Below are positions 1 to 13,864 of a DNA stretch of 64,000 nucleotides, in pieces (within the stretch, counting starts at the first letter, position 1; the number at the start of each line of letters is the position of its first letter). The notes under the pieces are model-generated. The model was given only the letters and a program-made list of their open reading frames with translations, made no database searches and had not been told where the DNA came from. Source of the stretch: Cryptomeria japonica (Eukaryota; Streptophyta; Pinopsida; Cupressales; Cupressaceae); the NCBI RefSeq assembly GCF_030272615.1, contig NC_081409.1, forward strand, positions 655,498,468 through 655,562,467, given 5' to 3'. Position numbers and translations under genes: made by a program.

Positions 1-1145
1 GCAACATTATCGAAGCCTCGAATAGTGAGAGAATCAGGCTTAATGAGAGATGTATCAATATTGATTTCATGAAACAAGTTAATGCTACAAACATTAAGGC
101 TAGAACCATTGTCCACTAGTGTTTGTTGTATTGCACTATCATTTATGATAACCAAAATCATTAAAGGATCATATTAATGTTGGATCTCACTATTGGGTAA
201 CTCATATTGTGTAATAGAGTGAATCAAGGAAGCCATATTATTGGATGTCACTACGGGTGGGACATTCAAAGTTTTCAAGGCATCTTGTAACATTTCATGA
301 TGGGTTGAAGAAGTTTGAATCAAATCCCAAAGGGATATCTTGGCAGGAGTAGCTTTGAATTGTTCATTAAGATCATATTCCTTACCAAGATTTTGTGAAA
401 TGTGAGGTGCTTGAGGAAGAATAGGTTGGGGATCAGGAAGAGAAGTAGAGATAACTGGAGGAGGATTAGGTTGCCTATTATTTTTTGTGTTATAAGTGTG
501 GGCAAATGCATGATGATTCTCCTTAGATAGTTGTTTAGCATAACTATAAGGACTCTTAGTGGGATTTCTTCCTTTCATAGTAATGATAGGTTTATTAGGA
601 GTACTAAAGGAATCATGACTATATCCACCTTGAACAGTGAAAAGAGGTTGATTGGGAAGTGGTGAAGTTGAAGAAGGATAAGTACCTTGGACTACAAAAA
701 GAGGCTTGCTATGTTCATTCACATTTATCATGTTGATTAATTTTTTAGATGTATTGTTTTTGTTTGAATATTTAGGCAAAGATATAAACTCATCAAGGGA
801 ATCATCCAATAAGGCATGGCCATATTGATTGAAAGGTTTATCTTTTGATTCAAAAGGACACATATCCTCATAAAGGGAATTTTTTTAGGCAACCATGTTG
901 CTAGATCTAGTGGAGGATTTGATAGGAATGTACCCATGAGAGGAATCATTCAACTTATCTTTCTCATCACCATGAAATGGCATAGTAACAAGGTTGATTA
1001 TTTTTTGGAAAAATAAAGGTTTAGAAGACTTAGGGTTCAAAAACTCATCTAGAGCTTCATCTAATTCATCCTTACTAAACTCATAATCAATATAATTGCA
1101 TACATCATCAAAAGTATGAACATATTGAAAATAGAAATTTGACAT
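1..1145 (-). pseudogene. Ty3/gypsy gag-protease fragment (Tat-like), decayed, runs off the left edge
   Basis: Read on the minus strand from the ATG at 1145, one frame stays open to the window edge except for stops at about 882 and 174. The early part is acidic and proline/serine-rich, with imperfect internal repeats around SKPLF and VQGxY. The later part contains ISLWDLIQTSSTHHEMLQ, which resembles the segment before protease in Tat-type plant gypsy polyproteins. Beyond the second stop the frame gives LVDNGSSLNV, the active-site region of a retroviral-type aspartic protease with DNG in place of DTG or DSG. Reverse transcriptase and integrase would lie off the left edge. The gene sits about 200 bases inside the LTR at 1342-3020, so this is the 5' end of a minus-strand element. 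The two stops make a functional product unlikely. Family assignment rests on motif recognition, not alignment. Confidence 0.72.
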
Positions 1146-1341
1146 ATTGAAATGGAAATTGAATAAAATTTAAACACACTATGTAAGCAAATAAAAGAAG
1201 GCTCCTTTTTTTTTTTTCTTGAATTTTTTCACTTTTTTGGAATTTTATGTTTATAAAGAAAATGAAAGATACTAAATATAGATCTAAAAATGCAATGAAA
1301 TGAAAATAAGATTGAGTTTCATGTCAGGTTCACTAAAGATG

Positions 1342-3020
1342 TGTAGGGGGGAAAGTGAGACTCAGTAAGTAAACCCTAATCCCACTCTCATGTACACACT
1401 CATGGATTATGAAAGAGACTAGGGAGGTAACGCACTTCAGATACTTATTGTGAGGAAGAGAGATCCAAGGATTACCTCTTAGGTTTTATATTCCCTTCCT
1501 GTAAATGAGAGAAAGGAGAAATGCAAAGTGCAGATTTGAATGATTTAACCTAAAATGCAAGTATACACAAGCAACTCTAATCTAGAAATATAGAACTGAG
1601 AATAACTGATATACTACTAAAAAGTAAAGATTAGGAGAAAAATTGAAAGGTGCACATGTGCCAAAAATCTAAGCCAAAATGTCTGAGATAGGAGTGCTAC
1701 GCCCTTGTCCTGATTCTACAGACTGGAAGCTATAACTGACAGACTGGTATCTGAAGACTGCAAATTGTTGCTCTGCCAAAATCTAGGAGGACAAGGGCAC
1801 CACGCCCCTGTCCTGGGTAGGACCAAGGCACCATTCCCCTATCCCATGGGTTTCTATTAATATTTGGTCCTTAGAACTGTGTCTATGTGCTCTGCGAATC
1901 CTGAAATTCACAATGAAGCTCTGATCTTGAATCTGCACCTGTAGCTAAAAATAGGGTTTTAGGTGGCTATGCAGGGTTTTACCTTAGTCAAACCCCTGTT
2001 TCAGTGATTTCCACCTCAACAAATAGTCGATTTGTATAGTAAAATAGTGTGTGCAAGAATCTTGTGTGTGTGCAAGACCCTAGGATGATTGCAAACAATC
2101 TAGAGCAACCCTAAAGAGTAAACCCTAAATGCTTGTAATTGAAAAAGTAAGTGCTCTAAATAAATGATGCAAAGTGATCTAAAGCATGAATCTAAGTCAA
2201 ATTTATGTAATGAATCTCATATAAAGACATGGAATCAACATGAAACCATACCCAATGCCAAGGGAGAGGTACAAGCCAATATTCAGTCAGTGATGTCCTA
2301 TTGGTTTCCTACATCTTCAAAATCCCCCAATTGATGACAAAATTCTTGATTAATTATTAATAGGTTTTGTTGAATGTTTTTGAAGACTCTAAAAGATCTT
2401 TGCTTTCTCTAAATAGAAGGCTCCTTGTGATCTCTTTGTTCAAAACTTCTCTAGATTAGACTTCCTTAGCTCTTCAAATGAAGAAAGAGAGCTCTTATGT
2501 ATGAAACCCTAGATCTTAATTTAACCTTTAGGCTGACCTAGGATTTGAATTTCCCACCAATTTATTGGGGTTAATCATTATAATATCATAGAATTATGCT
2601 CCCAAAATTTTTGGAAAAATGTCAGGGACCAAGTGCAACTTCTACCCGGTCCAACCAACTTTTAACTAAATTTTCAAGGTCATTAGATATGATGATATTA
2701 GAGAAAATCCCAAAGTTAGAGTTGATTCCGAGATGTTTTGATATGCAAAATCAAGCCTTAAAGGTCAAAATAGGACATAATTAGGGTTTATGATTTAATG
2801 ATTTATTGAAGGAATAAAATGAAAAGGGGCACACTTAGGGTAAAGGGCCCAACATTATAATGTGTGAAATGATGAAATATGAATTTAGATTTAATTAAAT
2901 TAATTAATTAAATTATTAAAGGAGATTAGAAATGCAGGATGCAAAACACACTAAGGCGGGTGCTAAACCAAGCATGGAATTGTACCACCCTAGCAAGGGT
3001 GTACAATTTATGACGCTACA
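1342..3020 (-). repeat. 5' LTR of the left-edge gypsy element
   Basis: On the plus strand this segment begins TGTAGGGGGGAAAG and ends ATGACGCTACA, the TG...CA form of an LTR. The end closely resembles that of the gag-only element's LTR (ATGATGCTACA, ending at 15549). The leader just inside both LTRs is also alike on the minus strand (TTTAGTGAACC here, TTTTAGTGAAACC there), so the two elements are probably related. It contains short GC-richer stretches with repeated CCCTTGTCC/CCCCTGTCC motifs near 1700-1850. The partner LTR is outside the window. Boundaries are inferred from end motifs. Confidence 0.6.
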
Positions 3021-4381
3021 CATACATATATGAAAGAAAACACTTTAAAACACATAGCATCAAATTTCACATCATATCATGGTTTAATCTCATAATCAAT
3101 AACAATAAAGATAGAATCAAATTTCCTTTCCTAACAGTCCATAGATAACCATTTACTTAATTGCAACATTCATTGAATTCATATAAAGCAATCATCAACT
3201 AGGAATGCATACATGATTCATCATAACATCAACATAAGTACTTAAATTAAACACAATATGGGATATATCAAATCCAATGTTATCAAATTATCTATCAAAT
3301 AGTCTCAAAATCCATTATGCATCAAATTAATGTATCAAATGATAAGTCCATAGTGAAAAATAAAGAAGAGTTATGATGGGCTTGGGGTAGGGTCTCAAAA
3401 TGTAATCATAAACCCTAATACCATTGAAAAGTCCTTAAAATATAGATCATCATAACATGGTCATGTCATAACACATAGATCCACTATACATAAGAAACCT
3501 AGATTAAATCAACTGAGTATGTCTACCTCTAACAAGAAACATGCCACATAAGCCAACATAAATCCATAAAAACACAACCAAGAAAATAGACATAGAAGGT
3601 GTTACCCTATATCATAGCTCATTTCACAAAATATAACACATAGCAACTTGGTTAGTCAATTTTACACATTATAATATTGTCATATTATCATTAAATCACT
3701 ATCTCCAAATAAGTACAATTGAGATATTTACACATCACACCTATGCACCCTCATTTACATATAAGAACCTAAATATTAAATTCGTTGGATGGTGATTCTA
3801 ACATCACATGTATTCTCATATTTTTAGATGATTTGATGTCCTCCCTTTCCATCCATCATCCATAAAATATAATCATGCTACCTTCATGAGTTAACTATAT
3901 TAATGGAAACACTATTATCATTATGACCACTAGATCTAACATACATATATTTACACATATTTATTACCATTTCAATACTTACATCCTCTATATTAAAGTG
4001 TAGGTTCAGTGTCATAATACCTTCTTTATTGTGTGAAGGATATAGGGGTATTACAAAGATTGTCGCATAGTTATAGGATCGAGTGAGTTTCACTCATTTA
4101 GAATTTTAAATGAAAGCTCATTGATTATTTATATTAGAGATATTACATGTTTTGTTGTTCATGTATGTATTTTCTATCATAATATTGTGAGTCAAAATAG
4201 TGGGTTGATAAATACTTTTGTAGACGTTTAGTTCTAATTGATACATATCAAGTTCCAAAGCACTATAGTTAAACCAAATGGAAGTATTGGTGGACTTTGA
4301 TCATGCATTTGACATAATTCAACGAATTATATTTTGATTTATTAATTAGCTGAAAAATCATTTTTTTGTTAGGATAATAGG
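3021..4381. other. unassigned AT-rich DNA
   Basis: There is no convincing gene here. The sequence is A/T-rich and resembles the long non-coding LTRs elsewhere in the window. The segment GGGGTATTACA near 4044-4054 could be an LTR end, but no matching start was found. Small ORFs are short and lack recognisable motifs. Confidence 0.4.
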
Positions 4382-6998
4382 TGTTGTACACCTTGTATAA
4401 TAAGGCTTACAATTGTAATATTTTATTTATTATGTGAGATGCATATGAATGTGCGCAGTGTAGAGATTCTCTTAGAATATTATTGGGGACACTTGATGAG
4501 TTGTATTACAATATTTTGACATTTTATTGTAGTTATTTAATATTAGTAAATGTAAATTTATAAAGCATTCAATATTAGATGTGGGCTCGATGGGTATGTA
4601 GCCCATTGTTTTAGCACATGGTTTAGTTGCATGTTTTTGATGTAATAACACTTGGTGGTTTTGTGGTAGCTTGACTCTATAAAAGAAACCACAAGGATAA
4701 CTGTTTAGATTAGCCAAGTTAGGAAGCATGGCATGGTATGTGTGGTTACATGCTTGTTCACATGGAGTACTTGTTAATGGTTAGGGTGTAATTCCTACCA
4801 AAATACCCTAGAGAAACTAACCATCTAATATGTAAAAGGGGATGATTTTTTTTTTAAAACATCTATTGTTATACATTTAACATCCATTAACAAGATAAAC
4901 ACATATCCACCATGGACAAAATCATAAAGCATAATCATATAATCCCATCATGCAAGCAGAAATAAACACAACATAACAATTAATCTTTCCCTAGGGTATC
5001 TCAACGACATTAGTTACAATCATCGTTATGAACAATCAACATAAGATTAACATCTTAACTACTACCATAATCTAAAGTATTCTAACTCAACTAGCATTTC
5101 TCTTTACTTATGTAAGATACCTCACTAGCCTATCTATCATGATTTCATTCATTAGTAATACAAATTCCATTGGATCCCTTAAAATTAATTTTAAGAGAAC
5201 CAAATCAAATGTTCCTAATCCCAAGGATTTATTCAACATCCTAGCATCATTATTACTTTTCCAATGCTTATTACCTCATTAAAAAATAACACAATATGCA
5301 CTTACATAGAACCAATTCTATTAATGAGAAAAATCCAAGATACAACAAAATACGGTATCAAATTCTCTTACAAGTACTATGATCATGACCCAATACACAA
5401 TCTAGCATTACATACGCATCATCCATTTAACATCAAGGAGAATATCTCTCTACTACATATACAATTACATCATGAATTCTACAAATACTTATGTCATATG
5501 AATCATGTACATCGATATGTTCCAAGTATCCATCCATAAGTTGAAGCAATAAGAATCCATATCCACACATGAGAGAATCTAATGAAGAACATCCCAATGG
5601 AAGAAGGCATCAAACACCCCATGTGGAACCATAAGTAACCACCACCCACCCACCCCCCTGATGCTAGGAGATGAGTCAAGATCCCACATATACTCTAGAT
5701 CTAGGCTAACACCTAACAATCAAAGGATACAACACAAGACTAACTCAAAGAGAAAGACACAAACACAATACCTCCAGAGGCGACACGTCAAATAAAGAAT
5801 CAAGATATTGTGACCTACATGTAGGGAAAGAGTGTCATCGCATGTATTCATTATGGGAACCTGGGTACTTGACCTAACATCCAAGATGCTCATGCAGAGC
5901 CATGTCAAACTTGAAGGAGTAAAAGATATTATCTTACCTGTGTCACCAAGGCCTTCCCAATCCTATCCCGGATTACGACCACTAGGCAAGGCATTAGGGA
6001 CACCAAATCCATTCTTTATCTTATTAAGATGAACTATATCTACCCACCCCTCATGCAATTAATTAATTAAATTATCACTTGACTATAAGGTAAACTCCCA
6101 ATGAGATATTCTAGTGGACCAGACCCCAAGTAACCTAGTTGTATACTCCTTGTAACCCTAGTCACTCACTTGGAAGCCCACTCCCCATAGCATGCACCTA
6201 GACCTTAGGGTAACAACACATAAAAATATAATATAACATGAACAAGGGTTCTCTACAACACATATCCTAGTTATCCAAGGTTCTCAATCAGATAGATAAC
6301 ATATTATGCCATCAAAGAAGCATCATAAACAATATACAATCAAATCCACAATATCAAGATCATATCCAATATGAGCCCAAGTAAATAATCACAAATAAAC
6401 TAGTCCTAGGACAACTCAGGAAACAAAATGAAAGACTTTGGAAACCCAAAATCCAAAGACAGAAAACTCAAAAAGCTCAAAAACTATCACAGAAGAAAAA
6501 TTGGGCAGTTTAGTGCTTTTACTCCATAGAGTAGTGCATCTATTAACTATTGCAGTGCCTTCATTATATCTTTTAGCGCATTTGACTGATTTAACAGTGC
6601 ATCTAATAAACATATTAGCACTTCTGACAAGTATAATGGTACCTATAACACATACTATAGCACATATAATAAATGTAGTAGTGCCTATAACATACTAACT
6701 AGCACATATGGTCCATTCTATAGTGCATCTAAGACAGAGTTCCAGAAACTCAAAAAATGAAAAAAAAAAAACCATTATTATGACAAAGCCCATAAATACT
6801 CACAAATCTTTCAATCAAGGCCAAAATCACCCTAAAAGGGAATGCAATGAAACCAATAAATAAAACAAATCCAAAGTCAAAACATTGAGTTCAAGCATAG
6901 CCAAAACACATCAACATCTACTGGCAGACACACACAGGAACAATAGAGAAAGTCATGGCAAAATCTCAGAAAATATAATCAATATAACTATAACCCTA

Positions 6999-7030
<32 letters not shown>

Positions 7031-9126
7031 TAAACTATACAAATAAACTCCACAAGATTGTTAATTCTAGCCCCCACAATCAATCTTTACCAGGCAAATA
7101 GAAAACAATATTTTTGAAATAAGATACGATGATGGGAAAAGCCTCCAACCTAGGAAAATATAAGTGATGGCAAAAGATCTAATGAAGCGCAACAATCCAA
7201 TATCCAACCAATCCAAGCAAAACTTCACAATCCAAATCCAAAATCTCCAATAATGAAAATTCTCCTGAATGGCCAATCCCCAACAAATCACAAGAAAACC
7301 AATAAATAGAGAAACAAGCCAAAACCATGGAAAAATGTTGGCCAATGGAAATAATAGATTAAATTATATTTCTTACCAACTCTTATACAAATACCAAGGC
7401 AGAAATATGAAATATTATTTAATTAACTAATCCCCAAAATATCCAACCAATAGAAAAATAGGGTAGGTAAAATAAACAATATACTAATTAACTCAAAAGG
7501 GTAAAAGAGATATAATAATATAATCAACCAATCAAATAAATAAACCAAGGCACAATACCCAATAAGGCCTAATTAAATAATTAAACCATAACGCCCAAAT
7601 AAATATTAAAGCTACAACTTAATAATTAAATAAATAATAAATAACAATAGTATAAAATCATTAATAAATATTAATTAATAAATAATAACTCCAAATAATA
7701 ATCTCTTTTTAATATTAAGTATTAGTGCCAACTATTAATTTAATTTATTATTATAAACTATATGGTCCGATTAATTAATTAATAATTAATCAACCAATAA
7801 TCAAAACACTTCAAAGGAATCCAACATAAGATAATTATTATCATAAAAGTGGCCACCCTTGATGAACTCTCAAGATCATCAACCGTGTGACACATTGAAA
7901 CAGTCTCCAAGATAATGCGAGGCTGAGTCTCCAAAGAAGGTCGACTTCCTTATCAATTTGATGCAAGTGTTGGAATTACCCAATACATATAAATCCCAAT
8001 CTATTGATTTTGAGGGGAAAAGGGGAAGAAGGAATGCTTAAAGGGAAAAAAAGGTTTTCACCTAGATTGAGTTTGTTCTCCCTACTTATGTCTGCACATA
8101 ACACCAATAAAATTACCCCAAGTATGCACAAAAATCTATCCAAATTAGTGGTTGTTTCAATGTGTCATGGGCTTGATGAGTTTGAGAGTTCATCAAGGGT
8201 GCACACTTTTGTGACAACAATAACTCAAGAGACCACTTGATGATAAACAACAAATCACACCAAGACACTAAACTAACAAGGGTAATCAACTTAAATCTAG
8301 AGTGTAGAATAGGATCTCATGTCACCTCCAATCAACTTGTCATTGGGATGAAGACACGCTCATACCTATGAAGCCAGGTGGAGTTGATGTCTAATACCTA
8401 CAAACCTATCACCACCAATACACATACAACAACATATACAATAACATATATCATAAATAATCAAGCAAGTGAAGAGAATCACAACATCATATCATGCTCA
8501 CACTGAGTGATATGACATTGTCTCTATTACAAAGATATTAGTAAGATAGTCACAACAACCAAGCACTATCATAGACATCATATCATTTGCAGTCATGAAT
8601 AAGGTTAGTACATAACAAGATACTATCAAATCACCATAAGAAAATATGAACCACACATATAAAATGAATACATATAGATCATCAAATAAGAGTCCTTGAA
8701 TATCATCATCCACGTGAAATCATAATGTCAACTATAAACATGATATGTCTATCATCAACTGTAAAGCATCTAAATCATAAGTGTGTCCATAAACATCTAA
8801 TCAAAATAATCCCAAAATAGTCTAAGCTATATCAATATAGTCTATTGATGCACAAAAGGAAAGATGAACCAAGGAGGTAACTACATAGGGTTTCTAAAGC
8901 TTTCATGCATGTATTTGTAGTGTTGCATTATTGATAATACATGGATGATAGATGATTTTGGAGGCAAGGTTTTTCCCTCGTGAGGTTTTTCCTAGGGTAT
9001 ATCTTATGTTATCTTTGTTTGGTATGTTGTTTATTATTTGCATATGGATTCTAAGAGTTTATTTGCTTGATTTCTCAACTAGGTTATGTGGAAATTATGA
9101 TATGTATGGCTACAAGTTTCCTTTCA
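4382..9126 (+). repeat. 5' LTR of an old plus-strand element, split by a solo LTR
   Basis: The LTR consists of 4382-4786 plus 8886-9126. Both pieces match the uninterrupted copy at 18674-19620 in the same order: the GATGAGTTGTAT, TTAGCACATG and GGAAGCATGGCATG stretches in the first piece, and GCTTTCATG, ATACATGGATGAT and GATTTCTCAA in the second. The LTR ends ...CCTTTCA. A primer-binding site TGGTATCAGAGTC follows at 9129, complementary to the initiator methionine tRNA 3' end. The start at TGTTGTAC (4382) is approximate. The two LTR copies differ greatly, including an extra roughly 320 bp in the 3' copy, so the element is old. Confidence 0.75.
4787..8885. mobile_element. 4.1 kb solo LTR of a large-LTR family
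   Basis: The segment begins TGTAATTCC, ends AACTACA and is bordered on both sides by the same five bases, TAGGG (4782-4786 and 8886-8890). Removing it restores the host LTR as seen at 18674-19620. No internal copy of its ends, no primer site and no coding domain was found, so it is best read as a solo LTR left by LTR-LTR recombination. Its first few hundred bases closely match 36148-36618 (ACCCTAGAGAAA, CATCCATTAACA, TTTCCCTAGGG). Its terminal form (TGTAATKCC...CTACA) resembles the 5.5 kb LTR at 42067-47601. It carries an AT microsatellite at about 7003-7031. By comparison with related ends it is probably oriented on the minus strand. Internal ORFs are short and were not accepted as genes. 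Confidence 0.82.
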
Positions 9127-9128
9127 AG

Positions 9129-9141
9129 TGGTATCAGAGTC
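9129..9141 (+). other. primer-binding site of the old plus-strand element
   Basis: TGGTATCAGAGTC lies two bases after the LTR end at 9126. It matches the complement of the initiator methionine tRNA 3' end used by many plant retrotransposons. It fixes the element's orientation as plus. Confidence 0.8.
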
Positions 9142-9326
9142 ATAGTTATGGTTGTATAACCCTAGGAGTTGAATATATTGAATGCATGAGTGAATGAAAG
9201 ACATGGAAAGATATTATGATTTTGTACATATTATTATTTGTAGATTAGGGTTTTGGGGTTACAGATTTGAGATCAATTTCTATAGATTTGGGTTTACAAA
9301 AAATTATTTTAAAATGGGTCTCTTTT

Positions 9327-10534
9327 TATAAGGTTGGTGAAAATTAGGATTCTCGCCAGTAAGGTAATAAAATCATTAATTTTTCGTAAGGACCAATTAC
9401 ATTAGGAAAAGATAGAAAATCGATACATCTATACCTAATAGATCTAGATTCTTATCTAATTCCATGGGTTTTAGATATCCCTCTTATTTCCTTTGAGTTG
9501 AATTGATTTGAATTTTTTGAAGATGCTGAAATTAGGATAAATATGTGTAAATTGAGGAAATTATGTATAAACAGTGAGCTATAATCATAAAATGGAGCCA
9601 CAAACTTGGATCTAAGCAATATGTGAATTTTCAAGTCTATTCTCAGAATGTCAACATGAATCATCGAGACCAAAATGTTGGTTTCTGTAGTCCTCTAAAA
9701 ATTTTACCATCTAAAGGACAACTTGTTCATCTCTATGAATTATGTGGATCCTAAAAATTACAACTTTGTACATGTTTCCTATACATACAAAGAAAGGGGA
9801 ATTTCTTGGGAATAAGGGTTTTTCTAAGTCAAACCCCAATTTAGGAATTAACCTTGAATGAAATAATGCAAATACTAAAATAAATATTGAAAAGATATAC
9901 CTTAGATCTGCAATTATTGATGATGATGCTTTAGCTCTTGAATGTTATCGCATATGTTGTATGAAATGGAATGAACATGAAAAAAACCTAATCACACACA
10001 CATGCTTGCATATATGAATGATGTATTTTTTCTCCACAATGGTTGAATGAATAATATGCATCCTTCAAGATCTCTAAAATACTTGATGATGAATGCTTCA
10101 CAGATACAAGAATGCTAGGATATGTCAACTTATGATGCTTGGAGAAATAAAATTAGGTTGATCAAATGTCTTTATATAGGATTATCTAGGTCATTTACCA
10201 ATAAGGCTGACCTCCAACGATCATGCAAAGCCACAAAATTGAATTATAGTGAGAGAGATAGGACCCTTGCCCCATTTCAAACTTGGGCCCAACTAAGAGG
10301 GACCAGGGTGCTAGGCACTTTGGTCCAAGACTAGGGCATGGGTGCCCTGGTCCTTCTTATAAGAAGGGGATCATAGTTAAGCCTTAGGGAGAAGGACACC
10401 CCTCTAGTATGTTCATTAGTGGGTGTACATGGTATCAAAACTAGAGATTGGGAACAAAATAGACCTAGATAGGAGATGAGGAGGGGAAAAAACATAAAGT
10501 GTAAATTGGTCTAATGACAATTTACGATACTACA
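9327..10534 (-). repeat. 3' LTR of the gag-only element
   Basis: This copy of the LTR runs from TATAAGG (mutated TGTAAGG) to GATACTACA. The polypurine tract occupies about 10535-10552, on the minus strand. The GGGCCC/GGTCC-rich block at 10260-10380 is shared with the right LTR. Confidence 0.85.
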
Positions 10535-10552
10535 TTTAGACCCCACTTTAAC

Positions 10553-12840
10553 AAGAGTTTGAGCCTATGCAAATACTTGAGGTAAATTAGATGAAAGAGA
10601 TGAAATATAGGAGAAATTTAAGAGTATAATTACAAGGAGTATAAGACAACATTAGTTTTGAGGAACCAAGCCCCCATTCTTAGGATCTGAACTCACTCAA
10701 ATGCATGCATAAGGGCACACAAAAGAAGACAAAAAATAAAAAGGCAAAAAAAGATAAACAAAGATAAAAAGGCAAAAGACACACAACACAAAAGCTAAAA
10801 ACCAAAACCTCAATTCAAATAGCCAAAGAGACCTTGATATCAAAAATTCTCAAGTTCAACCACCAATATCATTCTTGAAAATTTTCATCTCAAGAACACA
10901 AGTGATCACATAATAGAGCAAGAACACGCATCATCCATGAACTACAAATAGCAAAGTTATTAGCTCATGAGAAGAAAGGAAGAAGAATGGATACACATTC
11001 TAGATGTTTTTTTCTAGGTGATCCATGAGAAGAAGAATGAGAGAGGACATGGATACACATTCTAGTTGTGTTTTTTCTTGGTGATCCATAGTGGGGAGGA
11101 GAATAGGAATAGTCTAATTGTGTTTTTCTAGTTCCACTCACCCTCATGCATGTGTGTAAGTGATGTATGGTTTCAAGTGTTAATAATCTCATATAATAGT
11201 TTGTTTTTTCAAGTTTCAACCATGCAACAACCTTTCTAAGACATGAAATGAAAATGCAAATGTGTGTCTTGCATTGGGAACATCTCATGTAAGAATTTTT
11301 TGGCTCTAGTTTCAAGAAAGTGTAACCCGGTGTAAGACAAATATATGTCTGGTTTCAAGGATATCTCATGTAAGAGTTTGTTTTCTCTAGTTTCAATAAT
11401 GTGCACACCATCAAAGACATATATAAATGTTGTGTTTGGTTTTGGGCATGAACCATCTTGTATAAGAGTTTGTTTTCTCTAATTTTGAGAATGAACACCA
11501 CATTTAAGACATGCAAAAATATAGTACCATATAGTATAAAGAGGGTGATATGTATGTCCTCCCCTTAATATGTCAATATAACCTAATTTTGATGTCTTAA
11601 GGAAGATAGAAACAAGGATACCTACCTTTAACACCAAGGAGATATCCTTTTAGGTATCAATGTTCATAAATCCAAGATAAAGAGGTGATACTCTTCAAGT
11701 AAGGACAATATAGTTGAAAAATAGATATCTTACAACAAGTTTAAAGAGGATCCTTGGAGGAGAAGATATGTTTTCTCAAAATACATCTACCTCCAAGAAG
11801 AGTTCTTGAACAAACATAAGGAGAACAAGAATTTATAGCTATTTCTAGGTGAAGGGATTCTTGATGAAGGATGACACACTTTTGACCCAAATTGAGGGAT
11901 TTATTTATAATAGACATACATTGCCAAGTGTAAAAGAGGTTGTAGTCAAGGATACACACCTCTTTAATAAGAGATAATCCTTGAGAAAACAACAGCTTCA
12001 CACAAGGAATGACATCAAATCATAAGCAAACACCACTCATCAAAGGAAAAGTGGATCCTTAGAAAGGATAAGAAAGACCAATGCCCCCCAAGCATAAGGA
12101 TAACGAGAATAATTACACAACCTCTAAGGATAGATTAGACATAAGAAAATGCACAATATAATCACATGAAGGAATATTCAATGCAAGAAAATACATTAAT
12201 ATACATAAAATGCAACTCTAAAGAAGAGGTAATCTTCAAAGAGAAAGAGAAATTTAAAAGAAGGATCACAAACTCCCCTAAGGAGAGATTAATCATAAGA
12301 GATACACCATTACATTCAATTAAGGACATAAAAGTATGACAAATGCAACCCCTAAATGGAATAGCAAAATCTTAGATAGAAAGAAGAAATAGGATAAGAT
12401 TCTTGCCCCCCAAGCATAGAGACAAGAATGAACTATGTTTCTACCCCCAAATTTTTGTTATTAAAAAAGCATCATCTCTTAGGATAAAGATTCCCTAGTG
12501 AAGTTAAATACTAATTTCATAGGGTGAGGAGAAACATGAAGGGTGAATGGAGTGCTAAGTAAATACTTCTTCATGAAAAAAGAGTGCAAGATTAGTTGTA
12601 AGAGCTATGAAAGACCTATCATATTGGTCTTGAACAAATGTTTAAAATGCTTTACAATTTATAAGAGAATGAGATCAACAACAATGAAGAGTAAAATGTT
12701 CATTACATTCCTTATTCTTGTAATTGTGATTAATTTTAATAAAAGGAAAGACAACATTCTTGTCAGACTTCAATCTCTAGAGGATTCTAGTGGCTAATTT
12801 ATCTTGATCATCAATAGGAGTAGGTCTTGTCTCTTGTGAT
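10553..12840. other. non-coding interior of the gag-only element
   Basis: This is A-rich sequence between the polypurine tract and the gag end, with AAAAGGCAAAAA runs at 10730-10800. I could not follow any long ORF through it with recognisable domains. Autonomous gypsy elements would carry pol here. Confidence 0.6.
11187..11520. repeat. about four tandem copies of a roughly 90 bp unit
   Basis: The phrase TAAGAGTTTGTTTTCTCTA and close variants recur about every 90 bases (near 11188, 11285, 11365 and 11458), followed each time by a variant of AAGACATG. The repeats lie in the non-coding part of the gag-only element between the polypurine tract and gag. A similar pair of CACATTCTAG...GGTGATCCAT units lies just upstream at 10990-11090. 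Confidence 0.6.
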
Positions 12841-12849
12841 TTAGGAAAA

Positions 12850-13864
12850 GGATTTTTATATTGTCGTTAATGATTTTAATAGTTCCATAATCAACTAGTT
12901 CTTGCATACATTTTTGGAAATTTGGACAATCATAGGAATTATGGTCATGAGTTTGATGATATGAACAAAAAGGAGTGTTTTAAGAAGAAGAACCTTTAGA
13001 TGGAAAATAAGTTGTATGTATTGCAAGATAATCCTAAAAATTTGCAATTCTAAGGAGATCATCCATAGGTGAAACATGATAATGTCCTAGCCATTCAGTA
13101 GTAATTTGTGTAGGAGTTTTTATAGGGACTATAATTCCTTTTTCAAATTTTTCAAGTCCTTGTCCCCTAAAACCTTGTTTTGATATTATGTTATAGCCAC
13201 TCCTATAAGTGATTTTTGATTGAGAAGGAGGAACATTATAATGAGTCTCTTTAAAATTTGTAGTGTAAGTGTATTTAGAGGGAACAAAGGGAAAAGTAAA
13301 TGAAGAAGGAATATCTTGTGTAGGGAGATTCTCATTTTTATCATCGTACATATCCTCTTTGATGGGTTGGAAAAGAATATCCTTATCATCTAAGGCCTCA
13401 TATTTACTTAATGTTATATGGGGAGATAGATCATAAATTAAATACATAACATCATCTTCTCTATAAATGTTTTGATGATAAGATAGACTCAAGGAGAATA
13501 AGGGGTATCTAGAGAGAAGAATATGAGAAGAATATGGTGTCATGTTTCTCTTAAATTCTTGATCTCCATTAGAGATATCATTGATAGGAGTATTAGTTAT
13601 TTCTTCACTCACATTAGATACCCTAGGAGAGGTACAATTATTAATTTTTCCATTAGGATCTCTAGGATTGGGATCTACAAAAGCTTTGATATGATCAACA
13701 TATGTAATGCTTTTTCCTAAAAATATCAGCATAAAACAACATACACCATTAATAAAAGCTTTGATATTTAATTGATTAATAGGAATAAATTTAGAAATTA
13801 TAAAAAATGCAATATGCCAAAGTACTATGAATAAAAAGAAGCAATGTGAAGTGAAAGAAACCAT
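12850..13864 (-). pseudogene. gypsy gag-like protein of the non-autonomous element, decayed
   Basis: From the ATG at 13864 the minus-strand frame is open for 276 codons, to a stop at 13034. It continues in frame past a second stop near 12981. The first 60 residues are unusually hydrophobic (a run around FFLFIVLWHIAFFII). The middle is acidic and serine/proline-rich. Near the end, past both stops, is FCSYHQTHDHNSYDC, a C-x2-H-x4-H-x4-C pattern like the zinc-binding end of Tat-type gypsy Gag, followed by an MQELVDYG-like helix. No clear capsid fold is recognisable. In a working element Gag would package the RNA, with enzymes supplied by an autonomous relative. Two in-frame stops argue against function. 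Confidence 0.6.
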
